Counted from the stretch's first letter, positions 16,893 to 26,220 are shown. The stretch is 64,000 bases of DNA from Azospirillum brasilense (GCF_003349955.1 NZ_QLKQ01000012.1:1-64000); one strand, 5' to 3'. Numbers and translations are program-made. The notes: generated by a model from the sequence alone, not told the origin.

Positions 16893-19808
16893 TTACGCGG
16901 CCTGATGCTCGAGCATCAGGTTCGCGGCGTCCATCGCCAGCAGGTGCGCGAGGTCGATCGACGACGTGTCGATTGCGGCCTGCACGTTGTCCGGCTGAGT
17001 GGTCGTCGTGTCCTGGGCCAGGGCGTGGGCCAGCAGGTCCGCCGACAGGGCCTGGGCCGAGCCCGGCGGGTTGATGGTGCCCACGCCGGTCCCGTCGGCG
17101 ATGGTCGCCTGCGTCGGGTTGGAGAGCTTCAGGTTGAAGGTCTCGACGCCCTCGACCACGTCGTCGCTCAGCACCTTGACGGCGACCGTCTTGGTGGTCT
17201 CGCCGGCGGCGAAGGTCAGCTTGCCGCTGGTCGCCAGATAGTCCGAACCGGCCTTGGCCGTGCCGTCCGCCGTGGCGTAGTCCACCGTCACCGTCTGGCT
17301 GTAGGCCTGGGACAGCTTGATCGTGAACACCGCGTCGGTGGTGACCGGGCTGGTGGCGGTGCTGCTGTACAGCCCCGCCTTGATGGCGTTGTACTTGGTG
17401 TAGTCCACCTTCCAGCTGTCGTTCATGATGCCGCCGGTGTCGCCCGAACCGGGGCTCCAGGCCCAGTAGGTCCAGCTTGCCCCCTGCTGGCCCGCGGCGA
17501 GGTCGATCTTGCCGTCGCCGTTCCAGTCGCCGTTCATGTACTGGATCAGCTTGGGCATCCACGCCTTGTCGATGGCGGTCTCCATACGGCTGCCGAACTC
17601 GCCGACCAGGATCGGGGTCTCGTCGTTCTGGATGAAGTGGCCCCACATCTGGTCCCACTTCGCCGGCATGTTGTTCGGGAAGTTGTTGGCCTTGAACCAG
17701 TCCATCATGTAGAGCGACGGTCCGTAGTCGTGGACCGAGTAGACCAGCTTGCCCGGCTCGTTGAACTTGACCTCGTAGTTCTTCTCGCCCAGCAGGTTGC
17801 CGCCCCACCAGTACCACTGGTTCTGGTAGGTCTCGACGCCCTCGACGATCAGCAGCCAGTCCTTGTTGACCGACTGGATGGCGTTGCCGATGCGCTCCGC
17901 GGCGCGGGCCCAGTCGTTCGGGCCGCCGTCGCCCCAGGTGGCCGGGTTGTGCGGCTCGTTGTGCAGGTCGGCGCCGATGACGGCGTCGTTGCCCTTGTAA
18001 CGGGTCGCCAGCATCTTCCAGTTCTCGATCATCTTCGATTCCGGGTACTGGCTGGTGTACCAGAGCCCGTTCTCGTTGGCCGATGCGCCGTCGCCGGAAC
18101 GGTGGTGGTCGAGGATGATCTTCATGCCGATCTTGTCGGCGTAGTCGATGATCTTGTCGAACACCTCCAGCGAGGTCTTGCCGCGCAGGTCCGGGTTCTT
18201 CGAATAGTCGATGCCGGTGGGCATGCGGCCGTTGTCGAGCATCGCGTCGGAGTAGGGCAGGCGGATGGTGTTGAAGCCCAGATCCTTCATCTGGTTCATG
18301 TGGCTCTGGTAGCTGTCCATCCACAGCCCCTGCGGCGCGAAGGCGTAGCCCTCGGCCCCGAACCAGTTCACGCCGGTCAGCTTCACGGCCTTGCCGCTGC
18401 TGTCCATGATCTGGCCGCCCTCGGTGTGCAGGAAGCCCGGCGCGATGCCGCTGGTGTTGCCGGTCGGCTCGGTCACCGACACGTCGCTGACCGACAGGGT
18501 CGGCTTGGTCGGGGTGGGGGCCGGCGGGTTGGTCGGCGTGGTCGGGTTGGAGGAGCCGGGGAAGAAGCTCTTGTCGGCGTCCACGACCAGGGTGCCGTTC
18601 CACCACATGCCGGACTGGCCGGCGATCACATCCTTGCCGTCGAGCGCGCCCTTGTCATAGGTCACGATGCTGTCGGTGGGCAGGACGGACTTGCCGTTGA
18701 TGGTGATCTTGTTGACCAGCAGGTTGCGGTCCTGGCCGTTCACCGTGGCGTCGTTGTCGTACTGGATCTGGACCTTGTGCGCCTGATCCGCCGGAGCGTT
18801 GATCGAGAAGACGTAGTCCTTGGCGGTCGTGCCGGCGACGCCCTCGCCGACCTTCTTGCCGTCGATCAGCAGGTTGAAATGGGCGTTGGTGCCGCCCGCC
18901 TCGTTGCCCTGCAGGTTCAGCACGACCTGGGTGGTGCCGGCGCCGGGCGCCGGCGGCGTGGTCGGGGTGGTGGGGTTGGTCGGGTTGGAGGAGCCGGGGA
19001 AGAAGCTCTTGTCGGCGTCCACGACCAGGGTGCCGTTCCACCACATGCCGGACTGGCCGGCGATCACATCCTTGCCGTCGAGCGCGCCCTTGTCATAGGT
19101 CACGATGCTGTCGGTGGGCAGGACGGACTTGCCGTTGATGGTGATCTTGTTGACCAGCAGGTTGCGGTCCTGGCCGTTCACCGTGGCGTCGTTGTCGTAC
19201 TGGATCTGGACCTTGTGCGCCTGATCCGCCGGAGCGTTGATCGAGAAGACGTAGTCCTTGGCGGTCGTGCCGGCGACGCCCTCGCCGACCTTCTTGCCGT
19301 CGATCAGCAGGTTGAAATGGGCGTTGGTGCCGCCCGCCGGGTTGCCCTGAAGGTTCAGGATGACCTGGGTGTTGCCGGCGGGGGCCGGCGGCGTCGGGAC
19401 CGGGAAATAGTCCTTGGTCAGGGCGAAATCGAGCGAACCGTCCCACCACATGCCTTCCTGGCCGGGAATCACGTCCTGGCCGTCGGCGGCGCCACGGTCG
19501 TAGGTGACCAGCGAGCTGGTGGAGGCGACGGGCTTGCCGTTCACTTCCAGCGACTGGACGAGCAGGTTGCGGTCCTGCCCGTTCACAAAGCCGTCGTTGA
19601 AGTAGACGATCTGAACCTTGTGCGCCTGATCCGGTGCGACCTGGGCCTTGAAGGTGTAACGGCCGGCGCTGGTCGAGCTGACCGTCGCCTGGCCGATGTT
19701 GACACCATCCAGGAGCAGCCGGAACTGCGGCCAGATCCCGCCGGCAGCCTGCCCCGAGGCGTTGACGACGAAGGTCGTGTCGACGAGACCCGTGGTGGTC
19801 GTTGCCAT
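16893..19808 (-). CDS. Modular secreted GH5 glycanase with three CBM-like modules and a split Calx-beta domain
   Basis: A 971-residue modular enzyme. Residues 5-135, 147-270 and 293-416 are three related modules that look like Ca-dependent xylan-binding (CBM60-like) domains, joined by Thr/Pro linkers. Modules 2 and 3 are almost identical. Residues about 455-815 form a GH5 cellulase-type domain with the acid/base Glu in LHNEP (E618) and the nucleophile Glu in VGEFG (E737). DWNGDGKID at 760-768 looks like a calcium loop. Residues 821-912 match a Calx-beta domain whose first strand (LSVSDVSVTEP, 438-448) lies before the GH5 domain, so GH5 appears inserted in it. No N-terminal signal peptide is visible, so type I or other export is inferred. 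It may process the exopolysaccharide or plant glucans. Confidence 0.87.
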   Translation of the reverse strand: MATTTTGLVDTTFVVNASGQAAGGIWPQFRLLLDGVNIGQATVSSTSAGRYTFKAQVAPDQAHKVQIVYFNDGFVNGQDRNLLVQSLEVNGKPVASTSSLVTYDRGAADGQDVIPGQEGMWWDGSLDFALTKDYFPVPTPPAPAGNTQVILNLQGNPAGGTNAHFNLLIDGKKVGEGVAGTTAKDYVFSINAPADQAHKVQIQYDNDATVNGQDRNLLVNKITINGKSVLPTDSIVTYDKGALDGKDVIAGQSGMWWNGTLVVDADKSFFPGSSNPTNPTTPTTPPAPGAGTTQVVLNLQGNEAGGTNAHFNLLIDGKKVGEGVAGTTAKDYVFSINAPADQAHKVQIQYDNDATVNGQDRNLLVNKITINGKSVLPTDSIVTYDKGALDGKDVIAGQSGMWWNGTLVVDADKSFFPGSSNPTTPTNPPAPTPTKPTLSVSDVSVTEPTGNTSGIAPGFLHTEGGQIMDSSGKAVKLTGVNWFGAEGYAFAPQGLWMDSYQSHMNQMKDLGFNTIRLPYSDAMLDNGRMPTGIDYSKNPDLRGKTSLEVFDKIIDYADKIGMKIILDHHRSGDGASANENGLWYTSQYPESKMIENWKMLATRYKGNDAVIGADLHNEPHNPATWGDGGPNDWARAAERIGNAIQSVNKDWLLIVEGVETYQNQWYWWGGNLLGEKNYEVKFNEPGKLVYSVHDYGPSLYMMDWFKANNFPNNMPAKWDQMWGHFIQNDETPILVGEFGSRMETAIDKAWMPKLIQYMNGDWNGDGKIDLAAGQQGASWTYWAWSPGSGDTGGIMNDSWKVDYTKYNAIKAGLYSSTATSPVTTDAVFTIKLSQAYSQTVTVDYATADGTAKAGSDYLATSGKLTFAAGETTKTVAVKVLSDDVVEGVETFNLKLSNPTQATIADGTGVGTINPPGSAQALSADLLAHALAQDTTTTQPDNVQAAIDTSSIDLAHLLAMDAANLMLEHQAA
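18541..19338. repeat. Near-identical tandem duplication inside the GH5 gene
   Basis: Bases 18541-18900 recur at 18979-19338 with a 438-bp period, and I found no mismatch by eye over about 360 bp. The repeat encodes residues 157-276 and 303-422, that is CBM-like modules 2 and 3. The first module (residues 5-135) is only distantly similar. Identity at silent positions points to a recent duplication or ongoing gene conversion. Confidence 0.9.
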
Positions 19809-19932
19809 TGGAAGTAACCTCTCTCCATTTTCGGTGGAGCAAAGGTGAGGCCCAATTGGTTAACGAGGTATTTCGGATTTTAGGGAAATGCGGCTCAAAA
19901 GCCACGACAGGCTGTGAAAAGAATGAGGCGCG

Positions 19933-19957
19933 AAAAACCGCCTTTGCTGCGGTTTCC
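19933..19957 (-). terminator. Rho-independent terminator after the methyltransferase gene
   Basis: On the minus strand AAACCGC, a 7-base loop and GCGGTTT form a hairpin running into TTTTT, about 80 bases past the methyltransferase stop at 20038. The GH5 promoter should lie between here and 19808. Confidence 0.7.
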
Positions 19958-20037
19958 GCGCCACAGTGGGGCCTTGCGGCCACGGGGAGGGAGAAGTGTA
20001 AAGTCTTGTTACAGAAAGGTTTCCAAAATCCGCCGTC

Positions 20038-20964
20038 TCAGCCCTCGTGACCTTTGTGAGCCACCATGAAGACCTCCGGGCGGAACAGGTAGAGCTGGCC
20101 GAGCTTCCCGAGCTTGCGTCGCAGGGTTAACGGCATCGCCCCCATGAAGGATTCCACCGCCTTCACGTAGGCGAGGTACCCGCGCCCGGACCCATGGATG
20201 TGCATGCGCCGGCGGACCGCCATGGGGGCGATGTAGACCGCCTCCATCCGGGCGAAGCCGGCCTCGCGCAGCGCGCGCTCGGTCTCGCTCCAGGTGTATT
20301 CGCGCAGATGCATGCAGATCGGCTCGTCCAGCCCGAAGACCTCCGACAGGTCCATCGGCCCGGCGTGCTTGTGCGGCATGCTGAGCACGTAGCGGCCGCC
20401 CGGCTTGAGGATGGCGTGCACGTTGGACAGGTGCACGGACACGTCCTCGGGGTGGAGATGCTCGATGACGTGGGTGGAGACGACGGCGTCGTAATGGCTG
20501 CGCGGCTCGAACTCGGCGAGGTTCACGCCGTCGCAGCAGCGCCACGTCACGTTGGAGCGCTCGTCCGTCCAGCGCTCGCCGCGCTCGCGGGTGATCTCGG
20601 TGGCGACGCAGCGGTGGCCGTGGCGGGCGAGATAGCTGAGCAGCCGGCCCTTGCCCGACCCGACCTCGTAGACGTCCCGCGCACCCTTGAGCAGCGTCAG
20701 GAAGTGGCGGAAGTCCAGCTCATCGTTCTGGGCCGCGGTGTCCACCGCGTCGTTCAGCCAGGGGCACGCGCTGTAGAGGGTGGTGTAGTTCCGCTCGAAC
20801 ACCGTCCAGCGCTCTTCGCGGCGGGAGTCCAGCAGCTCGCGGGCGAGCTGGCGTTCCAGGTCCCAATGCTGGCGGACCATGGTTTCGCTGAGGGGGTAGT
20901 TCGGGGCCAGACCGAACTTCCGCTTGTAGCGGGCGACCAGCTCATCCGACGTCAACGTGTCCAC
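20038..20964 (-). CDS. Class I SAM-dependent methyltransferase
   Basis: A 308-residue protein with a Rossmann-type methyltransferase core. Motif I VYEVGSGKGRLL is at about residues 98-109, with the acidic post-motif strand CVATEIT, then YDAVVSTHVIEHLHPED and LKPGGRYVLSMPHK. An N-terminal helical extension of about 90 residues precedes it. It is a typical Methyltransf_11/25-type fold. The acceptor is unknown; position inside the polysaccharide locus suggests sugar O-methylation. The gene is flanked by a terminator downstream and a 162-bp gap from the GH10 gene, so it probably has its own promoter or follows GH10. Confidence 0.87.
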   Translation of the reverse strand: MDTLTSDELVARYKRKFGLAPNYPLSETMVRQHWDLERQLARELLDSRREERWTVFERNYTTLYSACPWLNDAVDTAAQNDELDFRHFLTLLKGARDVYEVGSGKGRLLSYLARHGHRCVATEITRERGERWTDERSNVTWRCCDGVNLAEFEPRSHYDAVVSTHVIEHLHPEDVSVHLSNVHAILKPGGRYVLSMPHKHAGPMDLSEVFGLDEPICMHLREYTWSETERALREAGFARMEAVYIAPMAVRRRMHIHGSGRGYLAYVKAVESFMGAMPLTLRRKLGKLGQLYLFRPEVFMVAHKGHEG

Positions 20965-21126
20965 AGATCACCTCGTTGGGAGAAACGCTGCTGTTCCGCT
21001 AATCTAAGGTCGCTGTCGGAAATCCTTACAGGCGCGGACGGCGGAGCGGGCCGCGCGATCGGGCGGGGTAGCGGGGCCGGAAGGGGTACCGCGCCGCCTG
21101 CCGGACGGATTCGCCCCGACCGGCAC

Positions 21127-22401
21127 TTATCCGGACCGGTTGCGCCCACGCAGCGCCTGCACCGACGCCTCGTACAGCGGCAGCGGGCGCGACGCCGCGT
21201 CGTAGGGGGAGGGATGGGGCTTCAACTCCGGCATCTCCCGGGAGATGTAATTCAGGTCGGAGCGCAGGTGCCACCAGCACAGCTCGGCCAGCCGGGCGTT
21301 CCCGGCGATGTCGCCCAGATACTGCCCGGCCAGGAAGGCCATGGCGCGGTCCTTCTCCGCCCGCGACCAGGAGCGCGGCAGGTGCTTCTCGTTCACGTCG
21401 AACTCGGTGACGTGGATGGGCAGGCCCAGCCGGTCCATGGCCCGCAGGAAGCCCTTCATGCCCTCGCGGTCGTAGGGCTTGCCGGCCATCAGGTGGCTTT
21501 GCAGCCCCACCCCGTCGATCGGCACGCCGCGCTTGACCGCGTCGGTCAGCCAGGTCTGGAAGTAGGCGCGCTTGCGCTGCTGCCAGCCCTCGTCGATCTC
21601 GATGCCGAACTCGTTGATGACCACCTTGGCGGAGGGGAATGCCGCGCGGATGTGGTGGAAGAAGGGATCGAGCCAGTCCGGTCCCTTGGCGCCGCCGGCC
21701 ACCACCCACCACATGCCCTTGCGGAAGCCGTAACGGTCCTGCTCCTGCGGGTGGCTGCGCTCGGTCTCCCAGAAGAAGGCCTCGTTCATCACGTCGATGC
21801 GGTAGAAATTGTCGCCGTAGCGCTGCTTGACCGCCGCGACCATGGCGGTGAAGCGCGGCCAGTAATTCTCCTCGGACAGCGTGCCGTTCGCCGAGAAGTA
21901 CGCGCTCTCGCCGATGCCCAGCGCGCGCTGGCGGCTCGCCGGCAGCGTCATGTAGTCGGGCATGCCCATGTGCTGCCACAGGGCGCAGTGCCAGTTCGGC
22001 TTGGCGCCGATGCGGCGGGCCAGCTCCACCCCGGCGTCGAAGCGGCCCCAGTCGAAATTGCCTTCCTGTGGCTGGAAGACGGCCCATTTGCCGCCGTTCT
22101 CGGGCGTCACCACGTCGCATTCCCGCGCCATCAGCGTGTCGAGCATGGGGTCTTCCGGCTCGATCAGATGGTCGCGGGCGGCGCCATGGAGGATGCCGGC
22201 GGCCCGGCAGGCGTCGCGCAGGGTGGGGTTGGGCACCGCGGCAACGGACGCCGCCTCGGCGACGGCGGGGCCGGCGGCGGCCTTGCAGCTGGCCAGAACC
22301 GCGGCCGCGGCGGCGGCGCGCAGCGCGTCCCGGCGCGTGAAGGAGAGGGTTTTCGGCGAGGTGGCTTTTGGCGAGGTGGCTTTTGGCGAGGTCTGGGCCA
22401 T
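21127..22401 (-). CDS. Tat-exported GH10 endo-beta-1,4-xylanase lipoprotein
   Basis: A 424-residue GH10 enzyme. Catalytic residues are in VMNEAF (acid/base E207) and HVTEFDVN (nucleophile E333), with the family segment HCALWQHMG earlier. The N terminus has the twin-arginine pair FTRRDAL (R23-R24), an Ala-rich hydrophobic stretch and a lipobox LASC ending at C39. It therefore looks like a Tat-dependent lipoprotein, anchored after folding. Before the Tat signal lie three near-copies of a five-codon repeat (SPKAT). It may trim the exopolysaccharide during assembly, in the manner of glycanases in other EPS loci, or act on plant xylan; the sequence cannot separate these. Confidence 0.9.
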   Translation of the reverse strand: MAQTSPKATSPKATSPKTLSFTRRDALRAAAAAAVLASCKAAAGPAVAEAASVAAVPNPTLRDACRAAGILHGAARDHLIEPEDPMLDTLMARECDVVTPENGGKWAVFQPQEGNFDWGRFDAGVELARRIGAKPNWHCALWQHMGMPDYMTLPASRQRALGIGESAYFSANGTLSEENYWPRFTAMVAAVKQRYGDNFYRIDVMNEAFFWETERSHPQEQDRYGFRKGMWWVVAGGAKGPDWLDPFFHHIRAAFPSAKVVINEFGIEIDEGWQQRKRAYFQTWLTDAVKRGVPIDGVGLQSHLMAGKPYDREGMKGFLRAMDRLGLPIHVTEFDVNEKHLPRSWSRAEKDRAMAFLAGQYLGDIAGNARLAELCWWHLRSDLNYISREMPELKPHPSPYDAASRPLPLYEASVQALRGRNRSG

Positions 22402-22441
22402 GGGCTTCGGGCCTCGTGTGGTTTGATGGGAAATGAAAATT

Positions 22442-22558
22442 CCCTCTCCCCCCTGGGGAGAGGGTTAGGGTGAGGGGGTTGTGCGTGTCGGAACGTCCCT
22501 CACAAGCACAACCCCCTCACCGGCCCTCCGGGCCACCCTCTCCCCGGAGGGGAGAGGG
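22442..22558. repeat. Intergenic inverted-repeat element, copy 2 (opposite orientation)
   Basis: Same family as 6806-6924. Here the asymmetric GGCCCTCCGGGCC hairpin is on the right arm, so the element is inverted relative to copies 1, 3 and 4. It fills most of the 187-bp gap between the GH10 and Wzc-like genes. Confidence 0.85.
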
Positions 22559-22588
22559 CTATGCGGGCAGAGGTGAAGGAGACGTCGC

Positions 22589-24955
22589 TTACGGCGCGGC
22601 GCGCAGGGTCTGGTCGCCGTAGTATTTCCGGGTGGCGACGTAGCTGTTGTACGGACCCTGGTAGCCCTTGCTGGCCGCCTTCTTCAGGTTCACGTCGGTC
22701 ATCACGCAGACGAACTTGCTGTGGTCGATCGGACCCAGGTCGGCCACCGCGTCCAGGTCGCTCGCCGTGGTGTGGCCCCAGCGGGTGACGAAGAGCACCT
22801 TGGAGGCGGCGCCGCAGACGATGCGGGCGTCCGACACGGCCAGCGCCGGGGCGGTGTCGAACACCACCAGATCGAAGCTGGGCGACAGGCCGGCCATCAG
22901 CTGCACCAGGCTGTCGACGTTGAAGCGGTCCAGCGTCATCGGGTTCAGCTTGCCCGCCGGAACCATGGCGAAGGGCACGTCGTCGGAGGTGTGGACGATC
23001 TCGTCCAGCGTGGCGTCACCGGCGATCCAGTCCGACAGGCCCTTCTTGGTGGACAGGTCGAACAGCCCTTCCATGCGGGAGCGGCGGAAGTCGGTGTCCA
23101 CCACCACCACCCGGCGGCCGGCCTGGCTGGCGACCTGGGCGACGGCGAGCGTCAGCGAGGTCTTGCCGTCCTGCGGGCGGGCCGAGGTCACCGCCAGCGC
23201 ACCGACCGGGCCGAGATCCGACAGATGGTTCCGGAACAGGGCGCGCAGGGATTCGCTGAACAGCGAGAAGGGGTGGCGCTGGAAGATCTTGTAGAGCCGG
23301 CCCTTGGCCCCGCGGTCGCTGTGGTGCGGCACGATGTGGACGGTGCCGACGCCTAGGATGCGGCGCACGGCGTCCGGGGTGTGGATGCGGCGCTGGAGAA
23401 GCTCCAGGCCGAAGACGCTGAAGATGGCCAGGGCGAGGGCGGCGACGAAGCCGGCCAGCAGCAGGAGGACGCGGAAGGGACCCGACGGCTCGTGCGGCAC
23501 CTGCGGCGCGGAGACCAGCTTGACGGCGGCCGGGAAGGCGCGGCTGTCCTTCTGGGCCTCCACCTCTTCCAGACGGCCCAGCAGGCTGTCGAGAAGCTGG
23601 CGCTTGGCGGTCGCCTCGGATTCCAGGGTGCGCAGCGGGATGGCCTGCTCCTGCATGGTGGCGTAGCTGCCCTCCATGCGGGTGATCATGGAGCGGAGCG
23701 CGGTCTCCTGCTCGACCGCGACCTGGGCGGCCTCGCGGACGCCGTTGATCTCGCGGCGGATTTCCTGCTGGAGCGAGGAGTTCGCCTCGTTCAGGCGGCC
23801 CTGCAGCTCGACGATGCGCGGGTGCTTCGGGCCGTACTGGCGGGAGAGCTGGGCCATTTCCGTGGAGATGGCGGCGACCGTGGCGCGGAGCTGGGCGACG
23901 ACCGGGGAGGCGATGCTGCCGCCGATGGCGTTCCAGTTGCCGGCCTTCAGATTGCGCTCCAGCGTGTCGGCCTGGGCGACCGAGCGGGCGCGGATGGCCG
24001 AGGCCTCGCTCAGGCGCAGGCGGGTCTGCTCAAGCTCGTTCTGGGCCATCAGGCCGGTGCCGCCCTTCAGCAGGCCGCCCTTGACGCGGGCTTCCTCGAC
24101 CTTGGCGTCGGCCTCGGCCACCTCCTTGCGCAGCAGGACGATGCGGTCCTGCAGCCAGGAGATCGCGCTGGTCGACAGGTCGCGGTCCATCTGCTGGCGG
24201 GTTTCCATGTAGCGGCGGACGATGCCGTCCACCACGTCGCGGCTCAGCTGCGGCTCCTTGGAGGTGAAGCGCACCTGGATCACGCGCGACCGGCCGACGA
24301 TGGCGACGTCCAGCTTGCGGTGGATGCGCGCGATGATCTGGTCGTTGCCCAGCGCCGCGTGCGCCTCGCGCGCCCGGATGTCCTGCGCCACCTCGTCACC
24401 GTGGCTCAGCAGCCAGGCGACCGGGGCCGGCGGGGTGCCCTCCCAGAAGCGCCCGGCGAGGTCGCGGCCGTAGGCCACCGCGCGCTCGACGAGCGGAAGC
24501 GTCTCGTCCTCCTGCGCCGGCGGGTTGAATTCCGGATGCTGGGCGAGCTGGAGATCGTTCACCACCTGGTTCAGCACCTGGGGCGACTTCAGGATCTCGA
24601 TCTCGCTCAGGATCGCCGCGTCCTCGGTGGGGATCGCGCCCACCACCTGCTCGACCTCGCGGACGACGCGGACCTGCCGGTTGTCCACCAGCAGAAGGGC
24701 TTCGGAGGTGTACTGGTCCTTGAGCGTGGAGACGCCCAGGGCCGACAGGCCGGTCAGCACCACCACGATGGCCGCGATCAGCCACTTGTGGCTGCCCAGC
24801 ACGCGCAGGATGAAGCGGAAGTCGGGACCCATGGACGGGGTCTGGGATTCGAACTCGCTGCGCCGGGACGGGCCGGGGGCGGCGGGCCATGCCGGAACCG
24901 GAGCCGGTGGACCGCCGTGGTGGCCGCCATGATTGACTTGGGGCAGATTTTCCAC
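22589..24955 (-). CDS. Wzc-like polysaccharide co-polymerase with tyrosine autokinase domain
   Basis: A 788-residue chain-length and export regulator. It has a membrane helix at 57-78, a Wzz-type periplasmic domain from about 80, coiled-coil stretches around 265-470, a second helix at 495-518, and a cytoplasmic BY-kinase-type ATPase. The Walker A is SARPQDGKTSL (591-601, K598), Walker A' VVVDTDFRR (617-625) and Walker B VVFDTAP (697-703). The C-terminal tail has five tyrosines (765, 769, 772, 778, 779), the likely autophosphorylation cluster. The canonical Gly-Glu of the P-loop is Gln-Asp here. It controls polymer length with the Wzy-like protein. No Wzb phosphatase or Wza exporter is in the window. 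Confidence 0.92.
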   Translation of the reverse strand: MENLPQVNHGGHHGGPPAPVPAWPAAPGPSRRSEFESQTPSMGPDFRFILRVLGSHKWLIAAIVVVLTGLSALGVSTLKDQYTSEALLLVDNRQVRVVREVEQVVGAIPTEDAAILSEIEILKSPQVLNQVVNDLQLAQHPEFNPPAQEDETLPLVERAVAYGRDLAGRFWEGTPPAPVAWLLSHGDEVAQDIRAREAHAALGNDQIIARIHRKLDVAIVGRSRVIQVRFTSKEPQLSRDVVDGIVRRYMETRQQMDRDLSTSAISWLQDRIVLLRKEVAEADAKVEEARVKGGLLKGGTGLMAQNELEQTRLRLSEASAIRARSVAQADTLERNLKAGNWNAIGGSIASPVVAQLRATVAAISTEMAQLSRQYGPKHPRIVELQGRLNEANSSLQQEIRREINGVREAAQVAVEQETALRSMITRMEGSYATMQEQAIPLRTLESEATAKRQLLDSLLGRLEEVEAQKDSRAFPAAVKLVSAPQVPHEPSGPFRVLLLLAGFVAALALAIFSVFGLELLQRRIHTPDAVRRILGVGTVHIVPHHSDRGAKGRLYKIFQRHPFSLFSESLRALFRNHLSDLGPVGALAVTSARPQDGKTSLTLAVAQVASQAGRRVVVVDTDFRRSRMEGLFDLSTKKGLSDWIAGDATLDEIVHTSDDVPFAMVPAGKLNPMTLDRFNVDSLVQLMAGLSPSFDLVVFDTAPALAVSDARIVCGAASKVLFVTRWGHTTASDLDAVADLGPIDHSKFVCVMTDVNLKKAASKGYQGPYNSYVATRKYYGDQTLRAAP

Positions 24956-24958
24956 GTC

Positions 24959-25738
24959 TCAAAGCTCCTTATGCATGGGCGCTGGTGCGGGGGCGCTGGA
25001 CGAACGCATGGCGGCACGGCGCATAAGCATGACGGTGTGGGCGAAGCCGAAAGCGCCGACGCAATAGCGGCGAAACAGGCGGCGGGGCTCCTGGACCAGC
25101 CGGAACGCCCATTCCAGCCCGATGCGCTGGATGGCGGCGGGGGCCCGGGTGAAGCGCCCGGCGAGGAAATCGATGATGGCGCCGCCGTTGACGATCAGCA
25201 CCTTATGATCCAGCGCGCGCTTGAGCTGGGCCGCGACCTCCTCCTGGCGGGGCATGCCCATGGCCAGGATGATGACGTCGGGCTCAATCTCCCGCGCACG
25301 GGCGATGTAATGCTCCACGGAATGGAACCCGTGCTGGGCATCGACATAGTCGTGCGGGGTCCGCTCCTTCAGCCGCTCGATCCCCTCGTCCAGCCAGGGC
25401 GCCGCGGTGCCGTAGACGGCGACCCGACGGGGCGACAGGTTGCGGAGGAGAAGCGGGATGAAGTCGGTGCCGTTCATGTTCAGCCCGACCGGCTGGTCGA
25501 GCCAGGGCAGGGCCGTCTCCAGCGCCACCCCGTCCCGCAACAGGACGTCGGAGGCGCGGAAGGCCGACCACGCGGCGGAGGACCCCGCGCAGAGGTTCAC
25601 GCCGTGAGCGTTGAGGAACGACAGGATGGTCGGACGCTCGACGGCTGACAATGTCTTTATCAATGCATGGCGCTCGTCCTCGCAAGAAATACACCGTATT
25701 CTCTCGATCAGTGCCAGGACGTCACGAGGGGTCGGCAT
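24959..25738 (-). CDS. WecG/TagA/CpsF-family glycosyltransferase (GT26)
   Basis: A 259-residue protein of the WecG/TagA fold. Signature segments are NAHGVNLC, DVLLRDGVALE, NMNGTDFIP, ILAMGMPRQEE, VNGGAIIDFLAG and the C-terminal GLEWAFRLVQEPRRLFRRY. Relatives transfer ManNAc, ManNAcA or Glc to a polyprenyl-diphospho-sugar, usually the second step of repeat-unit assembly. The start at 25738 is preferred over one two codons upstream because AGGAG then has a 6-base spacing. It precedes the Wzc-like gene by 3 bases, so the two are translationally linked. Confidence 0.9.
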   Translation of the reverse strand: MPTPRDVLALIERIRCISCEDERHALIKTLSAVERPTILSFLNAHGVNLCAGSSAAWSAFRASDVLLRDGVALETALPWLDQPVGLNMNGTDFIPLLLRNLSPRRVAVYGTAAPWLDEGIERLKERTPHDYVDAQHGFHSVEHYIARAREIEPDVIILAMGMPRQEEVAAQLKRALDHKVLIVNGGAIIDFLAGRFTRAPAAIQRIGLEWAFRLVQEPRRLFRRYCVGAFGFAHTVMLMRRAAMRSSSAPAPAPMHKEL

Positions 25739-26220
25739 GCACATCTCCTAACCAAATCTGCGAAGCGACGACGGTTACGTTGTCTCTGGAACGATGATGC
25801 CCGATGGTTTGCGGTGCAGTAAGACGATATTGCTTGCTAACACTTTCGATTGGTGGCAGCCGGTAAGACCGTTACCGGGTACCCCTTTCGACACGACCGC
25901 CGGACAACAGGGAATGATGTGGCCGGCACCGCCCCTTTTTCGCAGCGGTGGGATGGGAGAGGGGGAAGTTCAGGCGAATTAGCCCGGCCACGCCGGGGGA
26001 ACCCCTGAATCGGCTTGCCCTATCCTATGGCTCCGACCATATAGGTACGCCCGTGGGGCACCGGTGTGCGGAAGAGGGGGTGGGCGTCCGCCCCGCGGCG
26101 CGTCACTGTTCGAGACCCGGCGAAGCCCCCCAAGACCGCCAGACCCCGACCAGCCCTCGGCCAGTCCCTTGATTTCTTGTGCCGATCTCTCCGGGGCCGG
26201 CGATGGAAGAAGACCAGTTC
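25739..26220. other. Intergenic region between the EPS locus and helicase gene
   Basis: The roughly 480 bp between divergent genes have no convincing coding frame. The composition near 25790-25870 is AT-richer than the surroundings and is the likely promoter area for the wecG-like/wzc-like operon. I see no recognisable operator or riboswitch. Confidence 0.5.

Noticed and set aside
16635-19817. A 1060-codon open frame on the plus strand opposite the GH5 gene
   Set aside because: It mirrors the GH5 gene codon by codon, has no family features and no ribosome-binding site. Long antisense frames are common in GC-rich DNA because stop codons are rare.
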